Part shown: piece by piece, positions 48,382 to 56,135 of the stretch | Layout of the letters: every line of letters begins with the position of its first letter | How positions within the stretch are numbered: position 1 is the first letter of the stretch | Assembly (NCBI GenBank): GCA_025927475.1 | Contig: JAICLL010000006.1 | Location: 1-64,000, forward strand | Direction of reading: 5' to 3' | Source: Pirellulales bacterium | Lineage (GTDB): Bacteria; Planctomycetota; Planctomycetia; Pirellulales; JAICIG01 | DNA: 64,000 bases | Program-made: the position numbers and the translations under genes | The notes under the pieces: model-generated | Database searches by the model: none | What the model was told of the DNA's origin: nothing | Seen by the model: only the letters and a program-made list of their open reading frames with translations

Positions 48382-51054
48382 CTCCGTGACCGAAAGATTG
48401 TCAATAAAAATCTCGGCATCCTGGGCGTTGCCGAACAGGCCGGGGCTGCCGATCAGGTTGGCCACCTCGTCGACCGCCTCGATCGACCAGTCTTCCGGTT
48501 CGTCTTCGCCGCGCGGCCAGACCTTGCCCTTCAACACCGCCTTGCCCTCTTCGGTCGATGCCTGAAATTTGATCGTGTACCAGGTGTCGTAGTTCCACTT
48601 GAAAGGCACCGTCTTCGAGAACCGATTCAACTCGGACGTCCACGAGCGAATCTGCAACTGCTGCTCAACGCCCATCAGTGAGAGCGTGTAGCGCTGGGCG
48701 ATCACGCCAATGTCGGGCTGCTTGCCGTGGCTGATCGAGCCGCGCACGTCGGCCTGGATGGTATAGTCGTGAAGGTCGGGCTGTCCCATCCAACCCTGAC
48801 TGCGAGTGCCCAGCGGAATGGTGGTGATTTTCACCATCACGCCGTTGCCTTCTGCGCCGCTGCCTTCACTTTCGGGCTTGCCTTGCGAAACGTCAAGACC
48901 CACGTCGCCGTCTTCGCCCGTCCACTTGTAGTCGGCGATGACGCCGGCCTCTTTCACCGCCCGCAGCGCCGGCTCCAGTTCTTTTTTGGCCCCGGCCAGC
49001 GTCTTGACCGATTCGCTCTGGTCGAGTTCCAGATATCGCAGAAAGTTGGTCCAGGTGCGGCGCGGCGTGCGGTCGTTATAGCTGGCCTTGTTCTGGCCGC
49101 TGTTGAGAAACGAACTGGTGAAATAAATGTAGAGCTGCCCGGCCCGCTCTTCTTTTTCTTTGAGCGACTGGAGCAGATCGAAATCGAGGGGAATGTGCCG
49201 ATAGCGGGCGCCCACCCAGGTGACGGGAATTTTTTGATCGGCAAAGTCGAACTTCCAGGGCAGCGGCGGCACGATGCGAATGCGGGCCTTGCCGGTCAGA
49301 TCGCCCACCTTGGCCGTCACCGTGCAGCCCAGGTGCCCGCCGTCTTGGTCGGCGGTGAATTGCCCTTGCTCGTCGATCTTGCCGCCGCCATCGACGTCGA
49401 AGGTCACTTCATCGGCTTTGGCCTCTCTGAGCAACCGTCCGTAGAAGTCGTAAAGCCGCACGGTGTATTGCACCCGCTCGCCCGGCGAAATCAGCGATTC
49501 GACGGGCGACAACTGCACATGCGACGGCTCGTCGCCGGCCGCTTCTCTTTGGGGCTGATCAGGCCGATCCGCAACGCCCGTCTTCGCGCTTGCGTCGCCC
49601 AGGCAATAGAGCGTTTCGGTCGTGGGCAGATAAATCCGGCCATGCGAGACGATGGGCGAGCCGTGGACTTCCTGGCCCTGACCGAAGCGAATCTTGTCGA
49701 TGATCTTTACGCCTTTTTCCGTCGGCTCCAGCACGTGCCAGCCGCTGGTGGTGCAGGCGTAAATCTTGCCGTCGGCATAGAGCAGGCTGGCCCGGGCAAT
49801 CGTGCCGATCAGCCGCTGCTTGGCGATCTGCTTGCCCGTCTTGGTATCGAAGACGTACAGCGGACCCGAGTCGTCGAGGGCATACAGCCGTCCATCGACC
49901 ACCACCGGCGAGCTCTTGCCAATCATGATTTGTTTCTTCGACCAGATCTTGCCGTGTTTCGTGATATCGGTAGGGAGGTTGGGCAAAAGGCCCGCATCGA
50001 GATTGGCGGTGCCGTCGATGGCATACAGGCCGCCCTGCGTATTGTCGTTGATGTTTTCTTCGCTATGGCTCATGTAGACGACGTTGTCCACGACGACCGG
50101 CGTCGTGTTCAGCCCGCGCTGCGAAATATAACAGCTCCAGATCGGGCGACCCGTGCGCGGCTGAAACGCCCACACGCCGCCGTCGCCCGAGCCGAAGACC
50201 ATCGCTGCTTGCCCGCCGAGCATCGTGAGCACCGGCGTGCTGTAAGTGGTGTCGGTCGGTCGCAATCGCGTGCCGTTGAACCAACGCGGCACGCCGGTCC
50301 GCTTGTCGAACGCCACAAAGCGATGGGCGGGCTGGGCCATGTCGCCCCAGCCGATCACCACGGCGTTGATAATCACCAGGTCTTCGAACACGACCGGCAC
50401 GTTGGTCCGCCCGCCGTAGGTGCTCAGGAAGCCATATTCTTCGCTGAGCGAATGCGACCAGATCGTCTCGCCGGTGTCGCCATCGAGGCATTGGAAATAG
50501 TCGCAGACGCCCATGGCGTAGATGCGGCCCGTGGTCGGATCGCCCGCGCAGCACGACCAGCCGAGCCGCTCTTTGGGCACGTCAGAGAGAAACACATTGA
50601 AGCGGTTCTCCCAGAGAATTTCGCCGGTGGCGGCGTCAGCGCAGACCACTTTTTCCTGCTCGCGGGGGGTGCCCGGCTCGTGGCTGCAGATGGTGTAGAG
50701 CTTGCCTCGCATGACGATCGGCGTCGATCGGCTGCCCAGCGCGTCGCTCTTCCAGATGACGTTGTCGCCTTCTTTGCTCCAATGGTCGATCAGGCCAGTC
50801 TCGCGCGAGATGCCGTTTTGCTCGGGCCCGCGCCAGTTGGGCCAGTCGAGCGGGTCGATTTCGGCGGACGAGGCGGCGTCATCCGCTGATTTGTCCTGCC
50901 TCGATTTGTTCTGGTCCGATTTGTCCTGCCCCGATTTATTCTGGCCCGATTTATTCTGGCCATTTGCCGTCTGGCTCAGGCCAAAGGCCAACGCCAGCAT
51001 GACGGGCAAGAGGGTACGAAGCAGAAAGATCTCAGCCGCACGGAAGAAGCTCAT
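48373..51054 (-). CDS. Secreted PQQ-like beta-propeller protein with added C-terminal domain
   Basis: This 893-aa protein has a signal-peptide-like start (RAAEIFLLRTLLPVMLALAF) followed by a (Q/G)-N-K-S-G repeat linker (QNKSGQNKSGQDKSDQNKSR). It then has a quinoprotein-like propeller at about residues 75-480, beginning DWPNWRGPEQNGISRETGLI and with blades such as DAATGEILWENRFNVF and GDTGETIWSHSL. After this come an Ig-like segment (VEFDVDGGGKIDEQGQFTA is approximate wording) and a C-terminal laminin/concanavalin-like region (IKFQASTEEGKAVLKGKVWP). It is likely exported. Function is unknown; the architecture is common in planctomycetes. Confidence 0.82.
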   Translation of the reverse strand: MSFFRAAEIFLLRTLLPVMLALAFGLSQTANGQNKSGQNKSGQDKSDQNKSRQDKSADDAASSAEIDPLDWPNWRGPEQNGISRETGLIDHWSKEGDNVIWKSDALGSRSTPIVMRGKLYTICSHEPGTPREQEKVVCADAATGEILWENRFNVFLSDVPKERLGWSCCAGDPTTGRIYAMGVCDYFQCLDGDTGETIWSHSLSEEYGFLSTYGGRTNVPVVFEDLVIINAVVIGWGDMAQPAHRFVAFDKRTGVPRWFNGTRLRPTDTTYSTPVLTMLGGQAAMVFGSGDGGVWAFQPRTGRPIWSCYISQRGLNTTPVVVDNVVYMSHSEENINDNTQGGLYAIDGTANLDAGLLPNLPTDITKHGKIWSKKQIMIGKSSPVVVDGRLYALDDSGPLYVFDTKTGKQIAKQRLIGTIARASLLYADGKIYACTTSGWHVLEPTEKGVKIIDKIRFGQGQEVHGSPIVSHGRIYLPTTETLYCLGDASAKTGVADRPDQPQREAAGDEPSHVQLSPVESLISPGERVQYTVRLYDFYGRLLREAKADEVTFDVDGGGKIDEQGQFTADQDGGHLGCTVTAKVGDLTGKARIRIVPPLPWKFDFADQKIPVTWVGARYRHIPLDFDLLQSLKEKEERAGQLYIYFTSSFLNSGQNKASYNDRTPRRTWTNFLRYLELDQSESVKTLAGAKKELEPALRAVKEAGVIADYKWTGEDGDVGLDVSQGKPESEGSGAEGNGVMVKITTIPLGTRSQGWMGQPDLHDYTIQADVRGSISHGKQPDIGVIAQRYTLSLMGVEQQLQIRSWTSELNRFSKTVPFKWNYDTWYTIKFQASTEEGKAVLKGKVWPRGEDEPEDWSIEAVDEVANLIGSPGLFGNAQDAEIFIDNLSVTENR
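50891..50962 (-). repeat. 15-bp in-frame minisatellite (QNKSG units)
   Basis: Nearly five copies of a 15-base unit (e.g. CAGAATAAATCGGGC) encode QNKSG-type repeats right after the signal peptide of the long propeller protein. Confidence 0.9.
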
Positions 51055-51198
51055 GGCAGTCGTCATCAAAGGCGGGAGGGACCGGCGCACCGGTTTTGGC
51101 GGGCAAATCACGTCGCTCTAAGATACGCTGCCGCTAGAGGGTTCGGCAAGCGGCCGGGCGATTTTTGATTTTCGAGTTTGGATTTTCGATTTGACTCC

Positions 51199-51281
51199 GC
51201 GGTGGCTGGGCAGAGCTGGGACGAGTTTGGATTTTCGATTTTCTGCGGTGGCTGGGGCAGAGCCTTGGCCATGCCCCGGCC
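51199..51281 (+). repeat. Two adjacent copies of the GGTGGCTGGGGCAGAG repeat
   Basis: GCGGTGGCTGGGCAGAGC at ~51199 and GCGGTGGCTGGGGCAGAGCC (then TTGGCCATGCCCCGG) at ~51246 are separated by a TTTGGATTTTCGATTT word that also precedes the first copy. This ~345-base gap between the propeller and BON genes has no supported gene. Confidence 0.75.
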
Positions 51282-51405
51282 GGGCAGTTTTGGATTTCCG
51301 GCCGGCAACCACGACATCGCCCTGTGGCATAGCCGCCCCCGGCTGTGCGTCGTCGATGATGCCGGCCCCGCCGAGCCAGCCGGCTGATCCGCAAACTGTG
51401 GAAAG

Positions 51406-51714
51406 TCAGCCGCCGACCCGCAACTGATTGCTCACATCGGCGACGCCCGCGACCGACCGTGCCAGCGTCTCGGCCACGCGCTTGCTCGCCTCGTCGCACA
51501 CGCTGCCCAATAGCGAAACAGTCCTCTGGTCGACCACTACGTCGATCGCCTGGGCGTCGAGATCGGGATGATGCGTCAGTCGGGCGTTGATTTCCATCGC
51601 CAGCCGCGCGTCGGTCGGACTCTTGGCGTCTTGTGCGTCGTGGCGTCCTCTCTGTTCTGCCCGCTGCCGCTCGTCGGTGGTTTTCGGTCGTTCCGCGGGG
51701 TGAATTTCGGCCAT
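51406..51714 (-). CDS. BON-domain protein
   Basis: This 102-aa protein has one BON domain at about residues 40-100 (DARLAMEINARLTHHPDLDA; VVVDQRTVSLLGSVCDEASK; VAETLARSVAGVADVSNQLR). BON domains bind phospholipid or other hydrophobic surfaces and occur in osmotic-stress and envelope proteins. No signal peptide is evident, so it may be cytoplasmic. The start at 51714 is chosen because AAGGAGC lies 9 bases upstream; the track extension of 102 codons is translated repeat DNA. The gene is flanked on both sides by dispersed repeats. Confidence 0.75.
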   Translation of the reverse strand: MAEIHPAERPKTTDERQRAEQRGRHDAQDAKSPTDARLAMEINARLTHHPDLDAQAIDVVVDQRTVSLLGSVCDEASKRVAETLARSVAGVADVSNQLRVGG

Positions 51715-51897
51715 AGTTCGGTGCTCCTTGCTTGCAGGTGTACAAATTGCATTCGAGAAATGAACCAGCTTGGCGGATGGTGCAACGATCGTTCCGGGCA
51801 AGGAGCACTCTATTCCCCGCCTGAGGCGAGCGGATAAGTCGGCTCTATGCTTTACCGGTCGTCCACAATCATCGGTCGCGGCGAGAGAGCCCTTAAT

Positions 51898-51974
51898 GAC
51901 CACGGATGTCACAGATAGGCACAGATAAGAGCCAACTTTGTCTGATCCGTGCCCATCCGTGTTATCCGTGGTCG
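51898..51974 (+). repeat. ACCACGGATnnCACnGAT inverted repeat (long hairpin)
   Basis: GACCACGGATGTCACAGATA and ATCCGTGTTATCCGTGGTC are imperfect inverted arms of ~32 bases around a ~10-base loop. This element type is frequent in planctomycete intergenic DNA as I remember it. It lies upstream of the BON gene and is read as a false N-terminus there. Confidence 0.8.
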
Positions 51975-52008
51975 CTTTTGGGAAACAAGCCGTCGAGATC
52001 GAATGCCT

Positions 52009-52040
52009 GGGCATCGGCAAGCCTCTGCTCCAGCCACCGG
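52009..52040 (-). repeat. GGTGGCTGGGGCAGAGCC repeat, diverged copy
   Basis: GGGCATCGGCAAGCCTCTGC, continuing as TCCAGCCACCGG, is the complement-strand copy of the repeat seen at 16.9 and 51.25 kb, with several changes. Confidence 0.6.
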
Positions 52041-52222
52041 CCGGCTCGCGGAATGGCGGCTATTTTTCACAAACACCAAGAATTTGCTTGCAATAGGCGA
52101 AGAACCAGCTTACTCTTTCCGCTGTCGGCGGTGCTTGCATCGGCGACGGCCGCCCAGGTACCTGCCCCGCCTGCGGCGGCTTTTTCTTTATTTTATTCTC
52201 TATCTCTGCGAGGACGGGATTC

Positions 52223-52435
52223 ATGCCCACCGGGAAAATCAAAAAGTTGGTCAGCGACAAAGGGTTCGGCTTCATTAAGCCCGACAGCGGACCCGAGGTG
52301 TTCTTTCATCACTCGTCGGTGGCCAACGGCGAGTTCGACAACCTGTCCGAAGGCCAGGACGTGGAGTTTGAGTTGGGCGAGGCCGACCGCAAAGGCGGCA
52401 AAGGCCCGCGCGCCTCGTCGGTCAAGCCGGCTTAG
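52223..52435 (+). CDS. Cold-shock-domain protein
   Basis: This 70-aa CspA-type protein is a single OB-fold nucleic-acid binding domain: GKIKKLVSDKGFGFIKPDSG holds the RNP1 motif KGFGFI, and VFFHHSSV holds RNP2. Such proteins melt RNA structures or act as RNA chaperones. The last ten residues (GKGPRASSVKPA) are disordered. It has no operon partner; it is probably expressed from its own promoter, not recognised here. Confidence 0.9.
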   Translation: MPTGKIKKLVSDKGFGFIKPDSGPEVFFHHSSVANGEFDNLSEGQDVEFELGEADRKGGKGPRASSVKPA

Positions 52436-53014
52436 CCCCCCGGCTCAGCCCTCGCGGTGGCGCGGTTTGCCGAGCACTCGATTCGGGCGTGCATGCGCCT
52501 CTCACTGGCTCGATGCGGCGGGCGGGTCGGCTCCGTACAGCCCGATTGCGGCGCCTCCGCCAGAATCGGCCAGTTTTAGTTTCATCGTCCGCTTGCCAAG
52601 CGACTTGCCGTCGCGCTGGCGGTCTTTTTCATAATTATACGCGACCACGGTCCATGCAAGCACTCATCAAGACTCTGCACTTCAGGCAGGCCGTTGCCGT
52701 TTAGATTCAATAGCTTTGGCTTCCTGCCATCGATCGCCGAGCGTTGCCGCGAAGCTTTTGCAACATGGGCTAGCGGTTCTTGGCGAGTCTTTAAGCGGGG
52801 AGAACGGCGAGCGTTTAGGCTAACTCTAGGCGGCGAAGACCAAGTGCGGTCGCTCGAAGAATCGGCGACGAAGCCACTGGGGGCGAAGTGCTGGCGCTGT
52901 TGAGGAAATTCACGGCGGTCGCCAAGATTGACTCTTCAATTCCGAATCTCATGACAGGTACATAAAGAATGAGTCATTTAACTTGAGCGAAACCTGGTGC
53001 TGAAGGAGTAAAAC
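52436..53014. other. Intergenic stretch, nothing supported
   Basis: The ~580 bases after the cold-shock gene contain only short ORFs overlapping in several frames (e.g. 52694-52903) with no recognisable product, and none of the repeat families identified elsewhere. It ends with the TGAAGGAG ribosome binding site of the next gene. Confidence 0.5.
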
Positions 53015-53335
53015 ATGTGGGGTTGGAAAAGCGCCGAGCGGTTGATCGAACCGAGTTTGCCTTTTACTCAGGCCAAAGAAATGCTCACTGCGCAAGGGTT
53101 TCGGCTTCACGCCTCGAATCCACACCACGCTATCTTCAAGAGCGCCGGAACCGAGAACCCGTGGACGACTCTCGCTCCGAACGGTGCAGATATGCCGATC
53201 GAACTCGCACTAGCCGAGGCTCACGGCGGGCTGTACCTGTACTTGCGGTACGAAACGTTCATTCTTTTCGACACGGGCGATCTGAATCGATTCGCCGACG
53301 AAGTCGCGGCCTCTCTTCTACCAGGGCGCGACTGA
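53015..53335 (+). CDS. Hypothetical protein
   Basis: This 106-aa protein is of unknown function. The sequence looks folded and soluble (SAERLIEPSLPFTQAKEMLT; LALAEAHGGLYLYLRYETFI; FDTGDLNRFADEVAASL), and the gene has an excellent AAGGAG site 7 bases before its ATG. No domain is recognised and no neighbour suggests a role. It precedes a region of gene debris. Confidence 0.65.
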   Translation: MWGWKSAERLIEPSLPFTQAKEMLTAQGFRLHASNPHHAIFKSAGTENPWTTLAPNGADMPIELALAEAHGGLYLYLRYETFILFDTGDLNRFADEVAASLLPGRD

Positions 53336-53361
53336 CGTCCCAACGCGGCGTTGGCAATTCA

Positions 53362-53499
53362 TCAACCGCATAACCAAAGCATCCAGCGCTCTGCCACGCG
53401 AGCGATCTCCGGCCCACGGCGGCGATTAATCCGCTGACACCAGTCGGGCGTGGCGGCGTCCCGCCGCAGCACATGGACGACCGGACTGCGCGGCCGGTT
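53362..53499 (-). pseudogene. Possible IS110-family transposase C-terminal remnant
   Basis: On the minus strand, NRPRSPVVHVLRRDAATPDW, then CQRINRRRGPEIARVAERWM, resembles the C-terminal end of IS110-type transposases (usual form near W-x-x-R-I-x-R-R-R-G-x-K-I-A-R-V-A). The upstream body is absent. This is a pattern match by eye only. Confidence 0.4.
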
Positions 53500-53522
53500 G
53501 CTAAAACAGCGCTCGATCCCAG

Positions 53523-53624
53523 GACGGGGCAGGGAGTATGGGACTCGGAAAATGAGCAACTGCTCGAAGCTTCGCGGCGCCATCTGGAACGCCTTCGCCA
53601 ACACGTTGACGAAGTGAGGACGTA
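53523..53624 (+). repeat. 102-bp duplicated gene tail
   Basis: These 102 bases match 54210-54311 with three mismatches. They are the duplicated 3' end of the small gene at 54109, including its last codons, but without the start. Downstream is the hairpin GGTGGGCCGAGCGCAGCGAG (then TCCCACC). Confidence 0.95.
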
Positions 53625-53652
53625 GGGTGGGCCGAGCGCAGCGAGTCCCACC
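53622..53652 (+). repeat. GGTGGG...CCCACC hairpin repeat
   Basis: GTAGGGTGGGCCGAGCGCAG, continuing as CGAGTCCCACC, forms an imperfect hairpin (GGTGGG with CCCACC; GCGC core) of a type common in planctomycete intergenic DNA. It abuts the duplicated gene tail. Confidence 0.7.
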
Positions 53653-53813
53653 TTCTGGTCGGCATAACACGGCAAGGTGCAATGCGGCCGCAAGCTCCGT
53701 GAGGCAATCACAAAGAGCAAACTCTACGGATGGCGAGCGATCGCACACGATGAGCGTTGGTGATATACTAATACTAACCCTAGTGGCTCGGTATCCATGG
53801 CGGCGACCGTCGA

Positions 53814-54112
53814 ATGCGGGAATTCATAAGCGTCGATCCGGGTGATTTGTATCTGCCACCTAGTCGCGCACAGGGCGCAGATCCGGGCAAACTTGCTCGA
53901 CAGCTTTCACGATACGGTAATTCGCTCGATGGAATGCCGCCGCTGGAAATTGTACGCGGGGAGGACGGTCACCTGCGGATCAACGATGGCGTGACTCGTG
54001 CGACCCGCGCGTCGAAGTTTAAGCCGGGGGAGTTAATTCGGCAGAGGTCATTGACAACCTGCCGAAGGTCGATGTGACCCGTACACCCAAAGTGAAGGAC
54101 GTATTGCCATGA
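53814..54112 (+). pseudogene. Small conserved-type protein gene with a frameshift
   Basis: The ORF starts REFISVDPGDLYLPPSRAQG and runs through ASKFKPGELIR. It then leaves frame near 54040. In the next frame EVIDNLPKVDVTRTPKVKDV (then LP) continues and its TGA overlaps the ATG of the following gene (ATGA). A single missing base would restore a ~99-aa protein. A real one-base deletion and a sequencing error are equally possible. The protein type occurs as short planctomycete hypotheticals; no function is known. Confidence 0.7.
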
Positions 54113-54312
54113 CACGACAGCGCTCAGAATTACTGGCGGCGATCTCCGACTTGTGTGAGCAATACCCGCATTGGCGATTAGGGCAGTTAGTAGCGAACGT
54201 TGCCGACTGGACGGGCCAGGGAGTATGGGACGCGGAAGATGAGCAACTGCTCGAAGCTTCGCGGCGCCATCTGGAACGCCTTCGCCAACACGTTGACGAA
54301 GTGAGGACGTAA
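54109..54312 (+). CDS. Small hypothetical protein
   Basis: This 67-aa helical protein (RSELLAAISDLCEQYPHWRL; GQLVANVADWT; DEQLLEASRRHLERLRQHVD) belongs to a type seen in planctomycetes and cyanobacteria with no known function. Its start overlaps the end of the preceding frameshifted gene in an ATGA, so the two form a coupled pair. Its last 102 bp are also found as a partial duplicate ~690 bases upstream. Confidence 0.7.
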   Translation: MTRQRSELLAAISDLCEQYPHWRLGQLVANVADWTGQGVWDAEDEQLLEASRRHLERLRQHVDEVRT

Positions 54313-54324
54313 GGCGGACGCCAC

Positions 54325-55065
54325 TTAATACCCGAACGGGCCGCGCAGCGCGCCGCCCATATAACCGCCGGCGCTGGTGGCGTAATTCAGCCGGCCCGAT
54401 TGCGAAATCACGCGGTCGGGATCGGCGTCGAACAAGCCGTGACCCGGCGTGCCCAGACGATAGTCGTAGGGCGTGGTCATCAGCGTGTTGTGAAAGCGGT
54501 CGATCTGGCGGTGATAGTCGGCGTCGGCCGCGGCGGTCGAGCGCAGGCGGTCGGCGCCGCCCATGGCTTGCCGCCCCACGCGCTCGCGCCAACGATCGAC
54601 GTCGCGGTAACGCTCTGTGGCGTCGCGCGCGGCCGACTCATCATGGTGGCTGCCGAATTGCCGCAGCCGCCATTCCTGATAGGCGCGTGGTCGTTGCGTA
54701 ATCCATTGCTGGCCGTTGAAGAAAGCCCACTGCTGGCTCGGCAGCCAGAACCACCAGATGCCGTTGTGAAACCGGTAGCGCGTCGCCATCTTCGCGGGAT
54801 CGTAATCGCCGGGACGCAAAGGCGCCGGCGGGCCGGGCGCTTGCGCGGCGGTCGGCCGCGCCGGAGCAGCCGCTGGGTGGTGCGGCGGCAAAGCTACCGC
54901 AGGCCGGCTGCGTGATTGCAACGCCGCGCCCGGTTGCGGTTCAGGCGCCGTCGCCGTGGGGCTGCGCGGAGAGACGGCTGCCGGCGGCGCCGCTGCAACC
55001 GGCAAAGCCCCGATGCCAACCAGAACGCCACACGCGATCGACGAAAAAGCTCGGCAGATCATCAT
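54325..55065 (-). CDS. Secreted proline-rich hypothetical protein
   Basis: This 246-aa protein has a signal peptide (CRAFSSIACGVLVGIGALPV, cleavage near AAA-PP). A Pro/Ala-rich disordered stretch of ~80 residues follows, then a folded part with YRFHNGIWWFWLPSQQWAFF, and a glycine-rich tail (NYATSAGGYMGGALRGPFGY). The WWFWLP..QWAFFNGQQW segment looks like a small beta domain. No enzymatic motif is evident. It is probably an envelope or secreted protein. Confidence 0.6.
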   Translation of the reverse strand: MMICRAFSSIACGVLVGIGALPVAAAPPAAVSPRSPTATAPEPQPGAALQSRSRPAVALPPHHPAAAPARPTAAQAPGPPAPLRPGDYDPAKMATRYRFHNGIWWFWLPSQQWAFFNGQQWITQRPRAYQEWRLRQFGSHHDESAARDATERYRDVDRWRERVGRQAMGGADRLRSTAAADADYHRQIDRFHNTLMTTPYDYRLGTPGHGLFDADPDRVISQSGRLNYATSAGGYMGGALRGPFGY

Positions 55066-55086
55066 TCAGCCCTCCGGATCGGCGCC

Positions 55087-55323
55087 ATGAGAAAGCACTA
55101 CTTCTATTATACTCGGCTGGCGCAACCATGCGGCTTGAAACAGATGCGAAAGATAGGCCAAATAGACGAGCGGGGCGTTTTTTCACCAGAATTTGACGAC
55201 GCAAATGCGCTGGCCCGGATTATTCACCAGCCCGGGCAGGATGCCTCCCGCGGCGGTCATACACGAGCCCCAAGCGCCAGCGAGGTAATCTCATTGACGG
55301 GCCTCGCTTGCGCTTCGGGTTAA
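55087..55323 (+). CDS. Possible small protein, doubtful
   Basis: A 78-codon ORF starts MRKHYFYYTRLAQPCGLKQM and overlaps repeat DNA in its second half. It has no strong ribosome binding site and no recognisable motif. The part after ~residue 42 lies in the MITE-like element, so only the first part could be genuine. Confidence 0.2.
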   Translation: MRKHYFYYTRLAQPCGLKQMRKIGQIDERGVFSPEFDDANALARIIHQPGQDASRGGHTRAPSASEVISLTGLACASG

Positions 55324-55347
55324 TGTGGCCTGATGAACAATCCGGGC
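55213..55347 (+). repeat. MITE-like element with nested inverted repeats
   Basis: GCCCGGATTATTCA at 55213 is inverted as TGAACAATCCGGGC at 55334 (13 of 14 pairs). Inside, GCCCCAAGCGCCAGCGAGG is mirrored by CCTCGCTTGCGCTTCGGG. The element is ~135 bp with no coding capacity of its own, and lies between divergent gene ends; the right end touches the LUD gene. Confidence 0.75.
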
Positions 55348-56108
55348 TAGGGCAGCGGCGTGCGCACCAGGATCACGTGCCACTGGCCGGGACCGTGTAC
55401 GCCGGTGGTCAGCTTCAGTTCCAGATCGCCCGTCTTGCTCGGACCGGTAATGAACGCTACGTTGCTGGGCATCTGAGCTGGATCGAACTGAGCGGCAAGG
55501 GCCGCTGATGGCTGCTCTGCGGCGCGGCTGGCATCTGCGGCGCGGTGGCCGCCGCGGTCGACGCCCGGAAACACGTCGAACAAGTCGGCCAAGATCTGGT
55601 TGGCCGCGACCACCGCCACGTGCACGGGCGGCGCCAAACTGGCCACGCGCTCGCAACCCGGTCCGCCGACCATCACCAGCGAACCGGTCTCGGCCACGGC
55701 GGCGGCCACGCCCGTGATGCCGATGTCGGCAGCCAGGATTTGCCGGCGCTGCTCCGCTGGGTCGAGCTGATGCAACGATTCATAGTCGATGCGCCGCATG
55801 TTTCGCTCGCTGAGCAGGTCGTTCAATCGCACGGCACCGAGTGCGCCGCCTTGCCAACAGAGCGCCGCTCGCGGCTGATAGCGATCGAGCAACTGCGCGA
55901 GTTGCACGGTTGCATCCACCCAGTCCGAGGCCCGATGCGCGTGGCCTCCCACCGCTTCGATCTCGGCGGCCAACCGTGCGGGCAGATCGCGGTCGTCCAC
56001 GCGCGCCAACGGCAGCGGCGCGGCGAGCTCGTCGCTGTGCGTCACGCGAAACGCGCGCCCCGCTCGTGCCGCTTCACGCACGCGTGCTAAAAACGCAGAT
56101 TGATTCAT
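55347..56108 (-). CDS. LutC/YkgG-type LUD-domain protein
   Basis: This 253-aa protein has the LUD domain of lactate-utilisation protein C: MNQSAFLARVREAARAGRAF, AALCWQGGALGAVRLNDLLS, ILAADIGITGVAAAVAETGS with LVMVGGPGCERVASLAPPVH, and SNVAFITGPSKTGDLELKLT. In LutABC the C protein works with iron-sulfur subunits LutA and LutB to oxidise L-lactate. Those two genes are not in the window, so this copy may have lost or never had local partners. A UPF0173 hydrolase gene lies 27 bp upstream on the same strand. Confidence 0.8.
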   Translation of the reverse strand: MNQSAFLARVREAARAGRAFRVTHSDELAAPLPLARVDDRDLPARLAAEIEAVGGHAHRASDWVDATVQLAQLLDRYQPRAALCWQGGALGAVRLNDLLSERNMRRIDYESLHQLDPAEQRRQILAADIGITGVAAAVAETGSLVMVGGPGCERVASLAPPVHVAVVAANQILADLFDVFPGVDRGGHRAADASRAAEQPSAALAAQFDPAQMPSNVAFITGPSKTGDLELKLTTGVHGPGQWHVILVRTPLP

Positions 56109-56135
56109 TCGTCCAAGCGGGGCATGGTCCCTCGC

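Noticed and set aside
46246-50889. 658-aa and 720-aa plus-strand ORFs opposite the two PQQ-like proteins
   Set aside because: They are antisense to proteins with signal peptides and propeller blades, and show no domain of their own.
51715-52020. Extended N-terminus of the BON protein (track start)
   Set aside because: The extra 102 codons read through a dispersed hairpin repeat; a good ribosome binding site supports the internal ATG.
52694-52903. 69-aa ORF after the cold-shock gene
   Set aside because: Short, no ribosome binding site, no conserved pattern.
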